Numbered from the stretch's first letter, positions 49,479-59,412 are shown. The stretch is DNA of 64,000 bases from an uncultured Ectothiorhodospiraceae bacterium (GCA_947259765.1 CAMYNG010000002.1:62001-126000), one strand, 5' to 3'. Notes: a model not told the origin generated them from the letters alone. Program-made: numbers and translations.

Positions 49479-49958
49479 ATGCTCATCCTGAAGCTTGCCG
49501 TTCTACTTGTTGTTGCCAATGGCACCCCGGTCATCGCCAGAAACTTGTTAGGTGAGCGATTTTCCTTTCCGGTGGACGGCGGCCTGCGTTTCCTTGATCA
49601 CCAGCCGTTATTTGGCCCGAGCAAAACCCTGCGCGGAATTTTTTTCTCCCTGATCACCACGGCAGGCTGTGCAAGCCTGTTTGGTCTTGGTTGGAAAACC
49701 GGCTTGCTTATCGCCGCGTTTGCCATGCTGGGAGATCTTTCGGCCAGCTTTGTCAAACGCCGTCTGAAAATGCCGCCAAGCAGCAAGGCACCGGGGCTTG
49801 ATCAGATTCCCGAATCCTTATTCCCGTTGCTCGCTTGCAAGAACCTATTATCTCTAACGGCAACGGAAATAGCAGCAGCAGTCGTGATTTTTATTGCTGC
49901 GGAAGTGCTGCTTTCAAAAATACTCTACAAGCTGCATATTCGAGCCCACCCTTATTAG
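49479..49958 (+). CDS. CDP-archaeol synthase-like (DUF46/CarS family) membrane protein
   Basis: 159 aa; 'LFGPSKTLRGIFFSL', 'MLGDLSASFVKRRLKMPPSSKAPGLDQIPESLFPLL' CarS-like motifs. Confidence 0.82.
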   Translation: MLILKLAVLLVVANGTPVIARNLLGERFSFPVDGGLRFLDHQPLFGPSKTLRGIFFSLITTAGCASLFGLGWKTGLLIAAFAMLGDLSASFVKRRLKMPPSSKAPGLDQIPESLFPLLACKNLLSLTATEIAAAVVIFIAAEVLLSKILYKLHIRAHPY

Positions 49959-50145
49959 CCAATTGATTATTTTTACGCAATCTGTAGGTGATGTAAGGTT
50001 ATTTCGGGGAGACAATTAAATCGCACCGCCACAACCGACGAGCCGACACCCACAGAGGTATAGCCAAGCATGTTCTGATAACGCCACGGGCCTGCTCCCA
50101 TTTTCCGAGGTAGCAACGCGTCAAGCATGAAGCGCAATTACAAAA

Positions 50146-50409
50146 TCAGTGTGCGTAACTACGAAAGCGTATTTTCCCTAACACTGGAAAGGCAACCACA
50201 CCTTGTCGACGACGTATCTCTTTCAAATAAAGCTTTCCCGCTCGATAACCCTCACGAAACGACAAGCGAAGTTGTTCCGGTCTGATCAAATGGCCACCCA
50301 CCACCGCGTGATGAAAACCTGAGCAGAAACGGTCGCGAAGCAGGTTTGCAGGAACCCGTAAGCCGGAATCGGCAGGGGCTGGATAGTTTGAGGCTCTGTC
50401 TTGTTTCAC
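50146..50409 (-). CDS. small hypothetical protein
   Basis: 87-aa ORF; RBS-like GGGAGG upstream; 'PEQLRLSFREGYRAGKLYLKEIRRRQGV'. Confidence 0.5.
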   Translation of the reverse strand: MKQDRASNYPAPADSGLRVPANLLRDRFCSGFHHAVVGGHLIRPEQLRLSFREGYRAGKLYLKEIRRRQGVVAFPVLGKIRFRSYAH

Positions 50410-50453
50410 GGGGCACCTCCCGGTTTTAACAGCAGTTACCCCTATATATCGGA

Positions 50454-50585
50454 TTAAATATGCCTGGACTTGAGCGATTTGGCGTTACCCGCAAGAACCT
50501 TGATAAGGTCCGAATTGAAAGCCAGGCCAACCGGTATCTTCTCGCTGGCATATGGTTCAGACAGGGTAATTTTCGAAGCAGTCAT
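50454..50585 (-). CDS. 43-aa small ORF
   Basis: MTASKITLSEPYASEKIPVGLAFNSDLIKVLAGNAKSLKSRHI*; amino-acid composition looks protein-like but RBS is weak. Confidence 0.3.
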   Translation of the reverse strand: MTASKITLSEPYASEKIPVGLAFNSDLIKVLAGNAKSLKSRHI

Positions 50586-50624
50586 TTGGTGAAAAATTCC
50601 AAGTACCTGAATTAATTTCACCGG

Positions 50625-50978
50625 TTAATATTCATTGTACTTTCGCGAGCTGCCACGTACCTTGTCGGCTGGATAGCGGTGTTCATTGATCTCGATTTTG
50701 CGCTCGACCGCCGCAAGCAAATCGACCTCCAACTGCTCGGCAATACGCAATAGATAAATAAAAATATCCGCCATCTCCAGCGAAACTTCCTCGAGCTTTT
50801 CAGGTGCAAGCTCGTGACTTTGTTGCTCGGTTAGCCACTGAAAGTGTTCTGCCAGTTCTGAGGCTTCGACCATCAATGCCATCGACAGATTTTTTGGCGA
50901 ATGAAACTGCTCCCAGTCTCGTGCGGTAGCAAAACGTTTCAGTCGCTGCTGGAGTTCAGCGAGCGCGTTGTCGGCCAT
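50625..50978 (-). CDS. MazG-like nucleotide pyrophosphohydrolase
   Basis: 'RDWEQFHSPKNLSMALMVEASELAEHFQWLTEQQ...EEVSLEMADIFIYLLRIAEQLEVDL'. Confidence 0.92.
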   Translation of the reverse strand: MADNALAELQQRLKRFATARDWEQFHSPKNLSMALMVEASELAEHFQWLTEQQSHELAPEKLEEVSLEMADIFIYLLRIAEQLEVDLLAAVERKIEINEHRYPADKVRGSSRKYNEY

Positions 50979-50982
50979 AAAT

Positions 50983-51678
50983 TTACCTCCTGAAAGAATT
51001 GAGAATGCCTAACCGGTGTTTGGTAAAAAACGGAATCAGTATCATACCCGCAATAAACCCACCGATGTGTGCACCCCAGGCGACACCACCACCTGTTTTG
51101 GCACCGGCCAAGACGTTGCTGATTACTTGCAACACAAACCAGAAAACCAATACCGCGATAGCGGGTAAGCGTGCAGTATAAATAAAAAACCCAACAGGGA
51201 TACCCACCAGTACCCTGGCATGCGGATAGAGCATCAAGTACGCACCTAACACACCGGAAATGGCGCCCGACGCACCAATCATTGGAATGGTCGAGTCCGG
51301 ATTCGGCAGCGCTTGTGCCATAGCTGCAGCCACACCACACAATAGATAGAAAATCAGAAACCGGACGTGTCCCATGGAATCTTCGACGTTATTACCAAAG
51401 ACCCACAGGTATAGCATGTTGCCTATCAGATGCATCCAACCTCCGTGGAGAAACATGGATGAAACCACCGTGATGACAGCCGGTATTTGCACGACCTCGG
51501 CCGGTAATTCTGCGCCGCCAAAGAGTACTGCGGGTATCAACCCCAGTGCATAGACGATGTATTGTCCGCTGTCACCCAGGCTTAGCTGCCAGATGAATAT
51601 CAGCACACAGGCTACTATTAGCGTAATGGTTACATACGGTTGTAAGGTTGTCGGATTGTTATCATGCAGTGGCAACAT
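50983..51678 (-). CDS. rhomboid family intramembrane serine protease
   Basis: 'MFLHGGWMHLIGNMLYLWVFGNNVED', 'IGASGAISGVLGAYLMLYPHARV', 'WGAHIGGFIAGM'. Confidence 0.94.
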   Translation of the reverse strand: MLPLHDNNPTTLQPYVTITLIVACVLIFIWQLSLGDSGQYIVYALGLIPAVLFGGAELPAEVVQIPAVITVVSSMFLHGGWMHLIGNMLYLWVFGNNVEDSMGHVRFLIFYLLCGVAAAMAQALPNPDSTIPMIGASGAISGVLGAYLMLYPHARVLVGIPVGFFIYTARLPAIAVLVFWFVLQVISNVLAGAKTGGGVAWGAHIGGFIAGMILIPFFTKHRLGILNSFRR

Positions 51679-51728
51679 GGAGGGAAGTCATAATCAATTG
51701 GCGGTACCAACATTTATTAGACGTTGTT

Positions 51729-53342
51729 CTATTTTTGCAAAGGTAACTCTATATAGAAGGTTGATCCCTGCCAGGGTGTCGTAATAAACCCGACACGTCC
51801 ATCATGCTCCTCCATAATGACCTTGACAATATGCAGGCCCAGCCCAGTACCCTTCACCATATGCGCATGGTCTCCGCCAGCCTGACTAAACGCGTCAAAT
51901 AACTGATCACGAAATTCTTCCGCAACACCTTCACCATGGTCAGTCACACTGACACGCGCACTACTTGCGAGTCTCTCTACGGTTACCGTAATCGAATCCC
52001 TTTCTGCTCCGTACTTGACGGCATTGGAGAGCAAATTGGCCAGTACTTGCTCAATTCTATGTGCATCGATCATGACCCTTAAGTCCTCATCCCGGCAAAC
52101 CAGTTTGAAGTGCGCACCAAACCTCTCGGCGTAAGGTTCGCAGGAGGCCAGCGTCTTTTCTACAACGGGTGACAACAACACAGATTTTTTGTTGTATTCA
52201 AGTTTACCGGCACGAATTTTTTGCAGATCGAGCAAATCATCAACAAGTAGACCGAGTTGTTCGGAATTGTTCAGCGCCCGGCTCGCCATGTCTCGCGTTT
52301 TGCCATTCACATCACCGGTCACACCGTTACTAATGAGGCTCAATGCACCACGAATGGAAGTCAACGGCGTTCGCAACTCATGGCTTACCAGGGAAACAAA
52401 CTGGTCTTTTGCCAGCTCGGCACGCTGGCGGCGCAAACCTTCACGTCGCAACAACCACAGGGAACCCATTGCCAGGATCAAAAAGCTGGCAAAAATCGTG
52501 ACGGATTCAATTGCAATACGTTTTATGCGATCCTGAAAAAGACCCTCTACGTGCAAATCAAATACCTGCCAACGTGTACCTTCAACCGGCATTTTTACCA
52601 GCACGCGACGAAGTTCATCCGGCTGCATGCGATAGTCATCGCGATCCCAGTTATTGCGTGCACCGTCGGGAGTCGCTTCAATCAGGTTGCTCATTTCAGG
52701 ATAAACCAGAAGTGGCAAGTGGCCAGGAGACTGATGCACCATTAGTAACTGGCCCAGAAAATCTGCGTGAAAACTGATTAACAGCAGTCCATTCTGGTTC
52801 TTATATTGCCAAGGTGTCATAACATCGAAGTGATAGGCCGCCGGATTGGGATGAATGCGTGCACGATGCTGCCCGGTTTGCAAAAACAACTGTGTATCTT
52901 CCAGGCACACTTGCCCAATCACACCCTCAAAATCGTCGATGAGCGGCACGCCGGACTCATCAAACACAGTAACAGCAAAATAGTCGGGGAAAAAGCGCTC
53001 CGCTTGTTCTGCAAGATAAGGATAAAATGCATCAGCAAGTTTGGATTGGGCATGAATACCCGCGAGTACATCTATATTTTCCTCCGCAAACAGTGCCACC
53101 ATTCGCTGTCTTTCTCTAACGAACTGACTGATCTCTACCGCGGCGTCTTTTGCTGCCGATACGGAACTGGTTTGTTCAAAATCACGATATTGCTGGTAGC
53201 GAATGGTGCCGTTGTAAATAAGTAGTAACCCAATGAGTAACAACACTACGAAGGTGAACAACGAATTGTAAAGGGCACTACGGTCAGGGCCGGCGTCACG
53301 TTTCGATGCCGCTCTGCCTTGCTGGTTTCTAGCTGCGGACAT
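51729..53342 (-). CDS. membrane sensor histidine kinase
   Basis: Two TM segments flanking a sensor region; 'FVSLVSHELRTPLTSIRGALSLIS', 'VLANLLSNAVKYG', 'VKGTGLGLHIVKVIMEEH'. Confidence 0.93.
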   Translation of the reverse strand: MSAARNQQGRAASKRDAGPDRSALYNSLFTFVVLLLIGLLLIYNGTIRYQQYRDFEQTSSVSAAKDAAVEISQFVRERQRMVALFAEENIDVLAGIHAQSKLADAFYPYLAEQAERFFPDYFAVTVFDESGVPLIDDFEGVIGQVCLEDTQLFLQTGQHRARIHPNPAAYHFDVMTPWQYKNQNGLLLISFHADFLGQLLMVHQSPGHLPLLVYPEMSNLIEATPDGARNNWDRDDYRMQPDELRRVLVKMPVEGTRWQVFDLHVEGLFQDRIKRIAIESVTIFASFLILAMGSLWLLRREGLRRQRAELAKDQFVSLVSHELRTPLTSIRGALSLISNGVTGDVNGKTRDMASRALNNSEQLGLLVDDLLDLQKIRAGKLEYNKKSVLLSPVVEKTLASCEPYAERFGAHFKLVCRDEDLRVMIDAHRIEQVLANLLSNAVKYGAERDSITVTVERLASSARVSVTDHGEGVAEEFRDQLFDAFSQAGGDHAHMVKGTGLGLHIVKVIMEEHDGRVGFITTPWQGSTFYIELPLQK

Positions 53343-53371
53343 CGAAACGTTTCACTCGGCGGTAAGATTTA

Positions 53372-55051
53372 TTATTCGTCGGTAACGCAGCCTTGCGATG
53401 CGTCCTTTACGTTCTTGATGAATTTATAAAGCGTCCCGCGTGACGCCTTGTATGGAGGCATATGCCATTCACTGCGACGTCGTTCCATTTCGTCCTCATC
53501 AACATCTACCGCCAGTAGATTTGCATTGGCATCAATGGTTATCACTTCACCGGTTCGAATCAGACCGATAGGGCCGCCCTCCTGCGCCTCGGGAACGACG
53601 TGACCGATAATGAAACCATGTGAGCCACCCGAGAACCGACCGTCAGTAATTAAGGCGACGTCATTTCCCAACCCGGCCCCCATAATGGCTGAAGTCGGCG
53701 TAAGCATTTCCGGCATACCCGGTCCACCCTTGGGACCTTCGTAACGAATCACCACCACGTCGCCTTTCTTGATTTCGTCATTCTCCAATCCCTTGAGCAT
53801 GTCCTCTTCACAATCATAGACCCGTGCCGGTCCTTTGAAACTAAGACCCTCCTTGCCGGTAATTTTTGCCACCGCACCACCCGGAGCAAGATTGCCTTTC
53901 AGGATCTGGATATGTCCGCTGTCCTTAATGGGTTTGTTTAGCGGCAAAATTACGTCTTGCCCCTCCTTGAGTGCAGGCAAGTCCGCCAGGTTCTGAGCTA
54001 CGGTCTCGCCGGTTACCGTCATGCAATCGCCATTCAACAAATCGTTTTCAAGCAAGTACTTCATAACAGCGGGAATACCACCAACATTATGTAAGTCTTC
54101 CATAACATAACGCCCGCTGGGTTTTAAATCGGCAATGAACGGCACGCGATCGCTGACAGATTGAAAATCGTCAATGGTTAAATTGATGTTTACAGCCCGC
54201 GCCATGGCGATCACATGCAACACGGCATTGGTTGAGCCGCCCAGTGCCATGACGATCACCATGGCATTTTCAAACGCCTCACGCGTCATAATGTCGCGAG
54301 GTTTAAGATCGATTTCGAGCAACTTACGAATGGCATAACCGGCCTGACGGCACTCTTCCAGTTTGCCCACATCCACTGCCGGTGTTGACGAACTGTAGGG
54401 CAGACTCATGCCCATCGCCTCGATGGCGGAGGCCATGGTGTTGGCCGTATACATGCCACCGCATGCGCCGGCACCGGGGCAGGCGTTCTTAACAATTTCC
54501 TCACGGGCATGTTCGTCAATTTTGCCGGCAATAAATTCGCCATAACTCTGGAACGCGGAGACAATATCCAACGGCTGCTCGCGCCAATGGCCGGGTTTGA
54601 TGGTACCGCCATAAATCATTAGCGCTGGGCGGTTAACTCGCGCCATGGCAATCATGACGCCCGGCATGTTTTTATCGCAACCGGGGATGGAAATATTGGC
54701 GTCGTACCACTGCGCGTTCATTACCGTTTCGACCGAGTCGGCAATCAGATCGCGCGACTGCAGTGAGTAACTCATGCCGTCGGTGCCCATGGAAATTCCA
54801 TCGCTGACACCGATGGTGTTAAAGCGCATCCCCACCAAGCCGGCATCGACCACGCCCTTTTTAACTTCATCGGCCAACAGGTTCAGATGCATGTTACAGG
54901 TGTTGCCTTCATACCAGACGCTGGAGATGCCCACCTCCGCCTTGTCCATATCGGCATCGGTCAATCCCGTGCCATACAACATTGCCTGTGACGCGCCCTG
55001 CGATTTACGTTGCGTGATTCGAGCGCTGATTTTGTTCAGTTTTTCGGCCAT
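53372..55051 (-). CDS. ilvD: dihydroxy-acid dehydratase
   Basis: '[28 protein letters not shown]', '[19 protein letters not shown]', '[16 protein letters not shown]', '[23 protein letters not shown]'. Confidence 0.95.
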   Translation of the reverse strand: MAEKLNKISARITQRKSQGASQAMLYGTGLTDADMDKAEVGISSVWYEGNTCNMHLNLLADEVKKGVVDAGLVGMRFNTIGVSDGISMGTDGMSYSLQSRDLIADSVETVMNAQWYDANISIPGCDKNMPGVMIAMARVNRPALMIYGGTIKPGHWREQPLDIVSAFQSYGEFIAGKIDEHAREEIVKNACPGAGACGGMYTANTMASAIEAMGMSLPYSSSTPAVDVGKLEECRQAGYAIRKLLEIDLKPRDIMTREAFENAMVIVMALGGSTNAVLHVIAMARAVNINLTIDDFQSVSDRVPFIADLKPSGRYVMEDLHNVGGIPAVMKYLLENDLLNGDCMTVTGETVAQNLADLPALKEGQDVILPLNKPIKDSGHIQILKGNLAPGGAVAKITGKEGLSFKGPARVYDCEEDMLKGLENDEIKKGDVVVIRYEGPKGGPGMPEMLTPTSAIMGAGLGNDVALITDGRFSGGSHGFIIGHVVPEAQEGGPIGLIRTGEVITIDANANLLAVDVDEDEMERRRSEWHMPPYKASRGTLYKFIKNVKDASQGCVTDE

Positions 55052-55269
55052 CAACCGTCTCCATTCCGATACTTGCAATGCGGATCTCGCGGCTGATACC
55101 GGGGTGATATCAGCGGAAACCAACGAAAAGCCGCTATTCTAACCGATCGCCCCGGACCCGCCGCAAATTCAGCCTGTTGTCACGAATGTGCGCTGAATCA
55201 CATTTGTTACTCAAATTTTCTCCGGAACTGCCGATTCTTTAAGGATAACTGATATATAGTTAAACAGGG

Positions 55270-57345
55270 ATGAGTTTCCTTAAAATCAATAACCTAACCG
55301 CTATTCTTCAAGTGCGGTGTGGAGTGAGGATGGTTTTTTCGGTCGGCTTCAGAACCGTGTTTCTGCTTGTACTGGCAGCCTTGCTGTTGCCCCTGTCACC
55401 GGCCCACGCCGATCAGGACGCAAATCTAAAGCAGCTTCGCCAACAGTATTCCCAGGCTCAAAAGGCCCTGCAGACGGGCAAAATGAGCAAGTACCGCAGA
55501 TTGAAAAAAAATCTGCGTGACTATCCGCTCTACCCTTACCTCGAATACGCCGAACTAACCCGTCGGCTATCGCGCACCAGCAGCGAGCAGGTGTTGACAT
55601 TCATTGACGAAAACCCCGGCACACCCCTGGCCGCCCGTCTGCACCGTAAGTGGCTGGCCAGCCTGGCGCGTGGCGGTCGCTGGCAGACACTGGTGGCGCA
55701 TTACACGCCCAACGATAGCAAACAATTACAGTGTTACTACGCCAAGGCGTTGCTAAAAACAGGTCAGGCCGAACGGGCAATGACGGTGGTTAGTGAGTAC
55801 TGGCTTACCGGTAAATCGCTACCAAAAGCCTGCGACCCGGTTATCCAGGCCTGGCATAAAAGCGGCGAATTGACTGACGAACTGGTCTGGGATCGAATTC
55901 GCCTGACGATGCAGGACGGCCGGCCGCGTCTGGCGCGTTACCTGGGCCGCTATCTGTCCGACTCACAACGTCACTGGCTGACCGTGTGGCAAAAAACCCG
56001 GCGTAATCCGCGTTTGGAGTTTAATGACACCCGCATACCGGCGGATCACACCATCGCCCGCTGGATCCGAATCGACGGGCTGGTACGCCTCTCCCGGCTC
56101 GATGCCATCGAGGCCGCGCAGCGCTGGCTACATTTGAGCGAACGCTACGAATTTCAGGCGGATGAGAAAAAACGTATAAACAGGCACCTGGCCTTGCGCC
56201 TGTTACGCAGCGACGATCCGAACGCCGATTTTTGGTTAAAGACGCTTAAGCTGGGCAGTCAGGATCAGCGCGTCGCCGAGTGGTACATCATTTCCGCCTT
56301 GCGCGACCAGGACTGGGAAACCGCCCTGGCCTGGATCGAACGGCTGGACGGCAAGGAGCAACAAACCGAGCGTTGGCGCTACTGGCGCGGTCGGGTTCTT
56401 GAGGCCACGGGTCGGCTGGAAGAAGCCCGTTCCGCCTATTTACTCAACACCAACAGCCGCGGCTATTACGGCTTTTTATCTGCCGATCATGCCGGGTTTC
56501 CGTATCGCTTCGGCGATCGCCCACTCAGTTTCAGCCACGAGGAATTGCGCTCGGTACACGAGATCCCCGGCATACTGCGGGCACAGGAGTTGTTCCTGCT
56601 CGGTGAGTCCGTCAATGCACGGCGCGAGTGGCATCATGCCTTGATGCTGATGGACGACTCACAGCTGCTCAAGGCCGCACAACTTGCCGATCAGTGGGGC
56701 TGGCACGACCGCGCCATCATCGCGTTCGGTCGGGCACGCTATTGGGACGACCTAGAACGGCGGTTTCCGCTTGCACATCAGGAACTGGTACTGAAACAGT
56801 CCAAGCAGTTCAACATCAACCCCGCTTGGGCCTTTGCTGTCATCCGTCAGGAAAGCGCCTTTACTCGCGACGCCCGTTCCGGCGCAGGCGCCATGGGGCT
56901 GATGCAACTGCTGCCGCGCACCGCCCGTCAACTGGCTCGCTCGCTGCATATCCCCATGCGCAGCCGGAGAGATCTATTGAACGTACGCACCAATGTGCGT
57001 CTGGGCGTGGGCTATTTGCGCGAGGTGAAAGACCGATTTGATGGTAACAAGGTCCTCGCCACCGCGGCTTACAATGCGGGCGGACTGCGAGTTAAACAAT
57101 GGTTACCCAACAACGGCAGCCTGCCGGCCGACGTCTGGGTGGAAGGCGTACCGTTCACGGAAACCCGCAATTACCTGAAACGCGTGTTGAGCTATACCGT
57201 GATTTATGAGCAGCGCCTGGGCCGCACGCCGCATACCATGCTCGACCGCATGACGCCCATCTCCGCACCAACCCTCGCTGAGGCCAAACCGCCCGTGAGA
57301 ACGCTGAAACTGGCGCAAACTGCCGCCAAGGTTAAAACCCGCTAA
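55270..57345 (+). CDS. slt: soluble lytic murein transglycosylase
   Basis: Signal peptide 'VFLLVLAALLLPLSPAHA' (alternative start 55330); SLT domain 'FAVIRQESAFTRDARSGAGAMGLMQLLPRTARQLA', 'VRLGVGYLREV', 'ATAAYNAGGLRVKQWL'. Confidence 0.93.
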   Translation: MSFLKINNLTAILQVRCGVRMVFSVGFRTVFLLVLAALLLPLSPAHADQDANLKQLRQQYSQAQKALQTGKMSKYRRLKKNLRDYPLYPYLEYAELTRRLSRTSSEQVLTFIDENPGTPLAARLHRKWLASLARGGRWQTLVAHYTPNDSKQLQCYYAKALLKTGQAERAMTVVSEYWLTGKSLPKACDPVIQAWHKSGELTDELVWDRIRLTMQDGRPRLARYLGRYLSDSQRHWLTVWQKTRRNPRLEFNDTRIPADHTIARWIRIDGLVRLSRLDAIEAAQRWLHLSERYEFQADEKKRINRHLALRLLRSDDPNADFWLKTLKLGSQDQRVAEWYIISALRDQDWETALAWIERLDGKEQQTERWRYWRGRVLEATGRLEEARSAYLLNTNSRGYYGFLSADHAGFPYRFGDRPLSFSHEELRSVHEIPGILRAQELFLLGESVNARREWHHALMLMDDSQLLKAAQLADQWGWHDRAIIAFGRARYWDDLERRFPLAHQELVLKQSKQFNINPAWAFAVIRQESAFTRDARSGAGAMGLMQLLPRTARQLARSLHIPMRSRRDLLNVRTNVRLGVGYLREVKDRFDGNKVLATAAYNAGGLRVKQWLPNNGSLPADVWVEGVPFTETRNYLKRVLSYTVIYEQRLGRTPHTMLDRMTPISAPTLAEAKPPVRTLKLAQTAAKVKTR

Positions 57346-57377
57346 GACCCGACGGGTGCTGGGGCGCCGGGATTCCC

Positions 57378-57758
57378 TTAAACAGTATCAGCCGCCAGGG
57401 CCTGGATGGCCTCGGCTCGCGTGTAGAATTGGTCCTCACGGATGAAGCCCGGCACGATACCTTCGCGAACTGCAAGCACGTGCCCATCCAAGTCCCGCTT
57501 CAAGACAAAGTGCGCCGGCAAACCGTCAAGCACGTGCACCGCCGCGGGCGAACCGTCGGCTTGCCGAGAGCGAAACACCTCGCCGCTGGCGGTATCCTGA
57601 AACGCGGGCACGAAACCGCTGTCGTGATTGTCGTGGCTGGTCCCGCCGGTGCCACGGTAGTATTCGGTCTGGAGTTCCAGTTGTTCTCGGGTAAGCATCA
57701 CTTCCACGCAAGTTTTACAAGTAAGCATATCCGGGCAGTGCTCAGCGCCGCGCGGCAC
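57378..57758 (-). CDS. conserved hypothetical protein
   Basis: 'DSGFVPAFQDTASGEVFRSRQADGSPAAVHVLDGLPAHFVLKRDLDGHVLAVREGIVPGFIREDQFYTRAEA'; start may be at the MLT.../MLTREQ methionines. Confidence 0.65.
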   Translation of the reverse strand: MPRGAEHCPDMLTCKTCVEVMLTREQLELQTEYYRGTGGTSHDNHDSGFVPAFQDTASGEVFRSRQADGSPAAVHVLDGLPAHFVLKRDLDGHVLAVREGIVPGFIREDQFYTRAEAIQALAADTV

Positions 57759-57977
57759 ACGGAGTATGCCTGATTCCGTCGGCGGCGCAAGTCCGTAGTG
57801 CCGTTCCCCCAGTGCACCTCACGCGTCAAACCGCGACCTGCTTCTCGGTCTCAGGTAAGTGGACGCGACCTGGGTCACATTTGGCTGTACCGGCCCTTTA
57901 ATTCCCCGCGCAGAAGACGATATAAGTTTTAGACACACCCTTTGTGTTCGAGTTGTACTGCAGTAAGGGAGAAAAAA

Positions 57978-58115
57978 ATGATGTCCACTTTAATTTCAGC
58001 GATCCTGCTTGGGGCCTTGTTCTTCTGGGTCGGCTATTACCTCGGTAACCAAATCGGCCGTACCGAGCATATTCGCAAACACTTGCAAAGCGCACGCGAA
58101 GATAACTTTTCCTAA
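57978..58115 (+). CDS. 45-aa single-TM small protein
   Basis: MMSTLISAILLGALFFWVGYYLGNQIGRTEHIRKHLQSAREDNFS*; preceded by AAGGGAGAAAAAA RBS. Not in the supplied ORF list (below the length cut-off). Confidence 0.6.
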   Translation: MMSTLISAILLGALFFWVGYYLGNQIGRTEHIRKHLQSAREDNFS

Positions 58116-58380
58116 CGCCTCGCCTATCACAGTGGCGATTGCGCTCGCGACCGGGCCACGGCCCGTCCACCAGCGTTCCACTAAATAGATTTAAAAACAG
58201 TTAGTTAGCACAATCCGCCCGCTTCACTACCCGTGAGGCGGCGGCCTGTTGCTGCGCCGCGCCCCTACGTTTTTCGCCAAATCCCGCTTCGCTCGAACCG
58301 CCAGTCAGCTGTCCGTGCGTGCCTTTTCAGCTATTTTGACCCGATTCGCAGGTAAAACAACGTGGATCGTCAGTGTGTAT

Positions 58381-58396
58381 ATTGTTTAAAAACAAT
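58381..58396. promoter_or_regulatory. palindromic operator candidate
   Basis: ATTGTTT-AA-AAACAAT, perfect 7-bp arms, 16 bp upstream of a -35-like box. Confidence 0.45.
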
Positions 58397-58412
58397 ATGT
58401 TACATCGTACAC

Positions 58413-58441
58413 TTGATATTTATTCTTAAAATAGCTATATA
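58413..58441 (+). promoter_or_regulatory. sigma70-like promoter
   Basis: TTGATA (58413-58418), 17-nt spacer, TATATA (58436-58441), followed by RBS AAAGGGGAG and ATG at 58472. Confidence 0.55.
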
Positions 58442-58471
58442 ACTGATTAAAACAAAGGGGAGAATTCTGAA

Positions 58472-58624
58472 ATGAACAAGCCTTTACCGCTGTACGAAGT
58501 ACAGGAACTCTCATTGGAAGAACTGGTGCGTCTGCTGTCTGAGTCCAACCGGCCGGCCGCCAATGATCTCACCACAACCGATTTATTGAATTTTGAAGAG
58601 CTGTCCCTGTGTTTGAATCCTTAA
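58472..58624 (+). CDS. 50-aa acidic small protein
   Basis: MNKPLPLYEVQELSLEELVRLLSESNRPAANDLTTTDLLNFEELSLCLNP*; own promoter-like sequence, RBS and terminator. Confidence 0.6.
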   Translation: MNKPLPLYEVQELSLEELVRLLSESNRPAANDLTTTDLLNFEELSLCLNP

Positions 58625-58671
58625 CAAGAAAGCCAGCCGTTTAAACTTAAGCTCTCCCTTCCTGAGACCCC

Positions 58672-58710
58672 GCCCACACTTCGGTCCCCTCCGGGTGTGG
58701 GCTTTTTTTT
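58672..58710 (+). terminator. intrinsic terminator
   Basis: GCCCACAC (58672-58679) / GTGTGGGC (58695-58702) followed by T8. Confidence 0.88.
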
Positions 58711-58724
58711 CTCCAATCTCGAAT

Positions 58725-59078
58725 TTATTTGCGGGATTGCCCCTGCAGGGCATTGACGACTTGATCTTCCATCTGGATGCGGTCGGCAAGTATTTCTCCG
58801 AGTTGAGATAGATCATCACTTAGACGGCTTATATTGTCGCAATGCTCGTCGAAATCATAACTGTCGTTGAAATCGAGGATTTTTTCCGTGGTTTCAGAAA
58901 TTTTTGGGTACACTTTATCCGCCACTTTAAGCACCGCCTTACGCCGTTCCCGACCCTCTTCGATGAAACGGTACAGCTGGAAATGCGCACTGGCGGTGTA
59001 ATCGACCAGGGTTTCACAAAACTCCTTCAGGACCATCTGCACATCTTGCCCGGGTTTGAACGGCCGCATGGCCGCCAA
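58725..59078 (-). CDS. Rsd/AlgQ family anti-sigma factor-like protein (start uncertain; frame open to 59186)
   Basis: 'VLKEFCETLVDYTASAHFQLYRFIEEG...VADKVYPKISETTEKILDFNDSYD...DDLSQLGEILADRIQMEDQVV' matches Rsd/AlgQ pattern; only TTG at 59078 serves as start. Confidence 0.82.
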   Translation of the reverse strand: MAAMRPFKPGQDVQMVLKEFCETLVDYTASAHFQLYRFIEEGRERRKAVLKVADKVYPKISETTEKILDFNDSYDFDEHCDNISRLSDDLSQLGEILADRIQMEDQVVNALQGQSRK

Positions 59079-59412
59079 CTGGCTGAGCAGTGACAGGGTT
59101 TCCGCGCGAGTTTCGATCAGGGTGTGTAAATCACCGAGTGATTTAGCGCGCCGTTCACGCTCTGTTTGTTGTACAGGGGACTCCGATTATGTATTTATGC
59201 CCCAAACACATAGGCAAGTTCAAGTGTTTGATTTAAATATACAACGCTTCTTGAATCACGGTGTCGCGCGACACGCTGCAAGTGAGAAATTTCTCATGTA
59301 GAGGCTGAAAACTGACCAAAATTTGGTGTATCGACGCGAATCGACCACCCGGGACCATGTATGGCGGGAATGCGCTGCGCGGGGAATTTTAGAATGTCAG
59401 GTCCGTGTTGAA

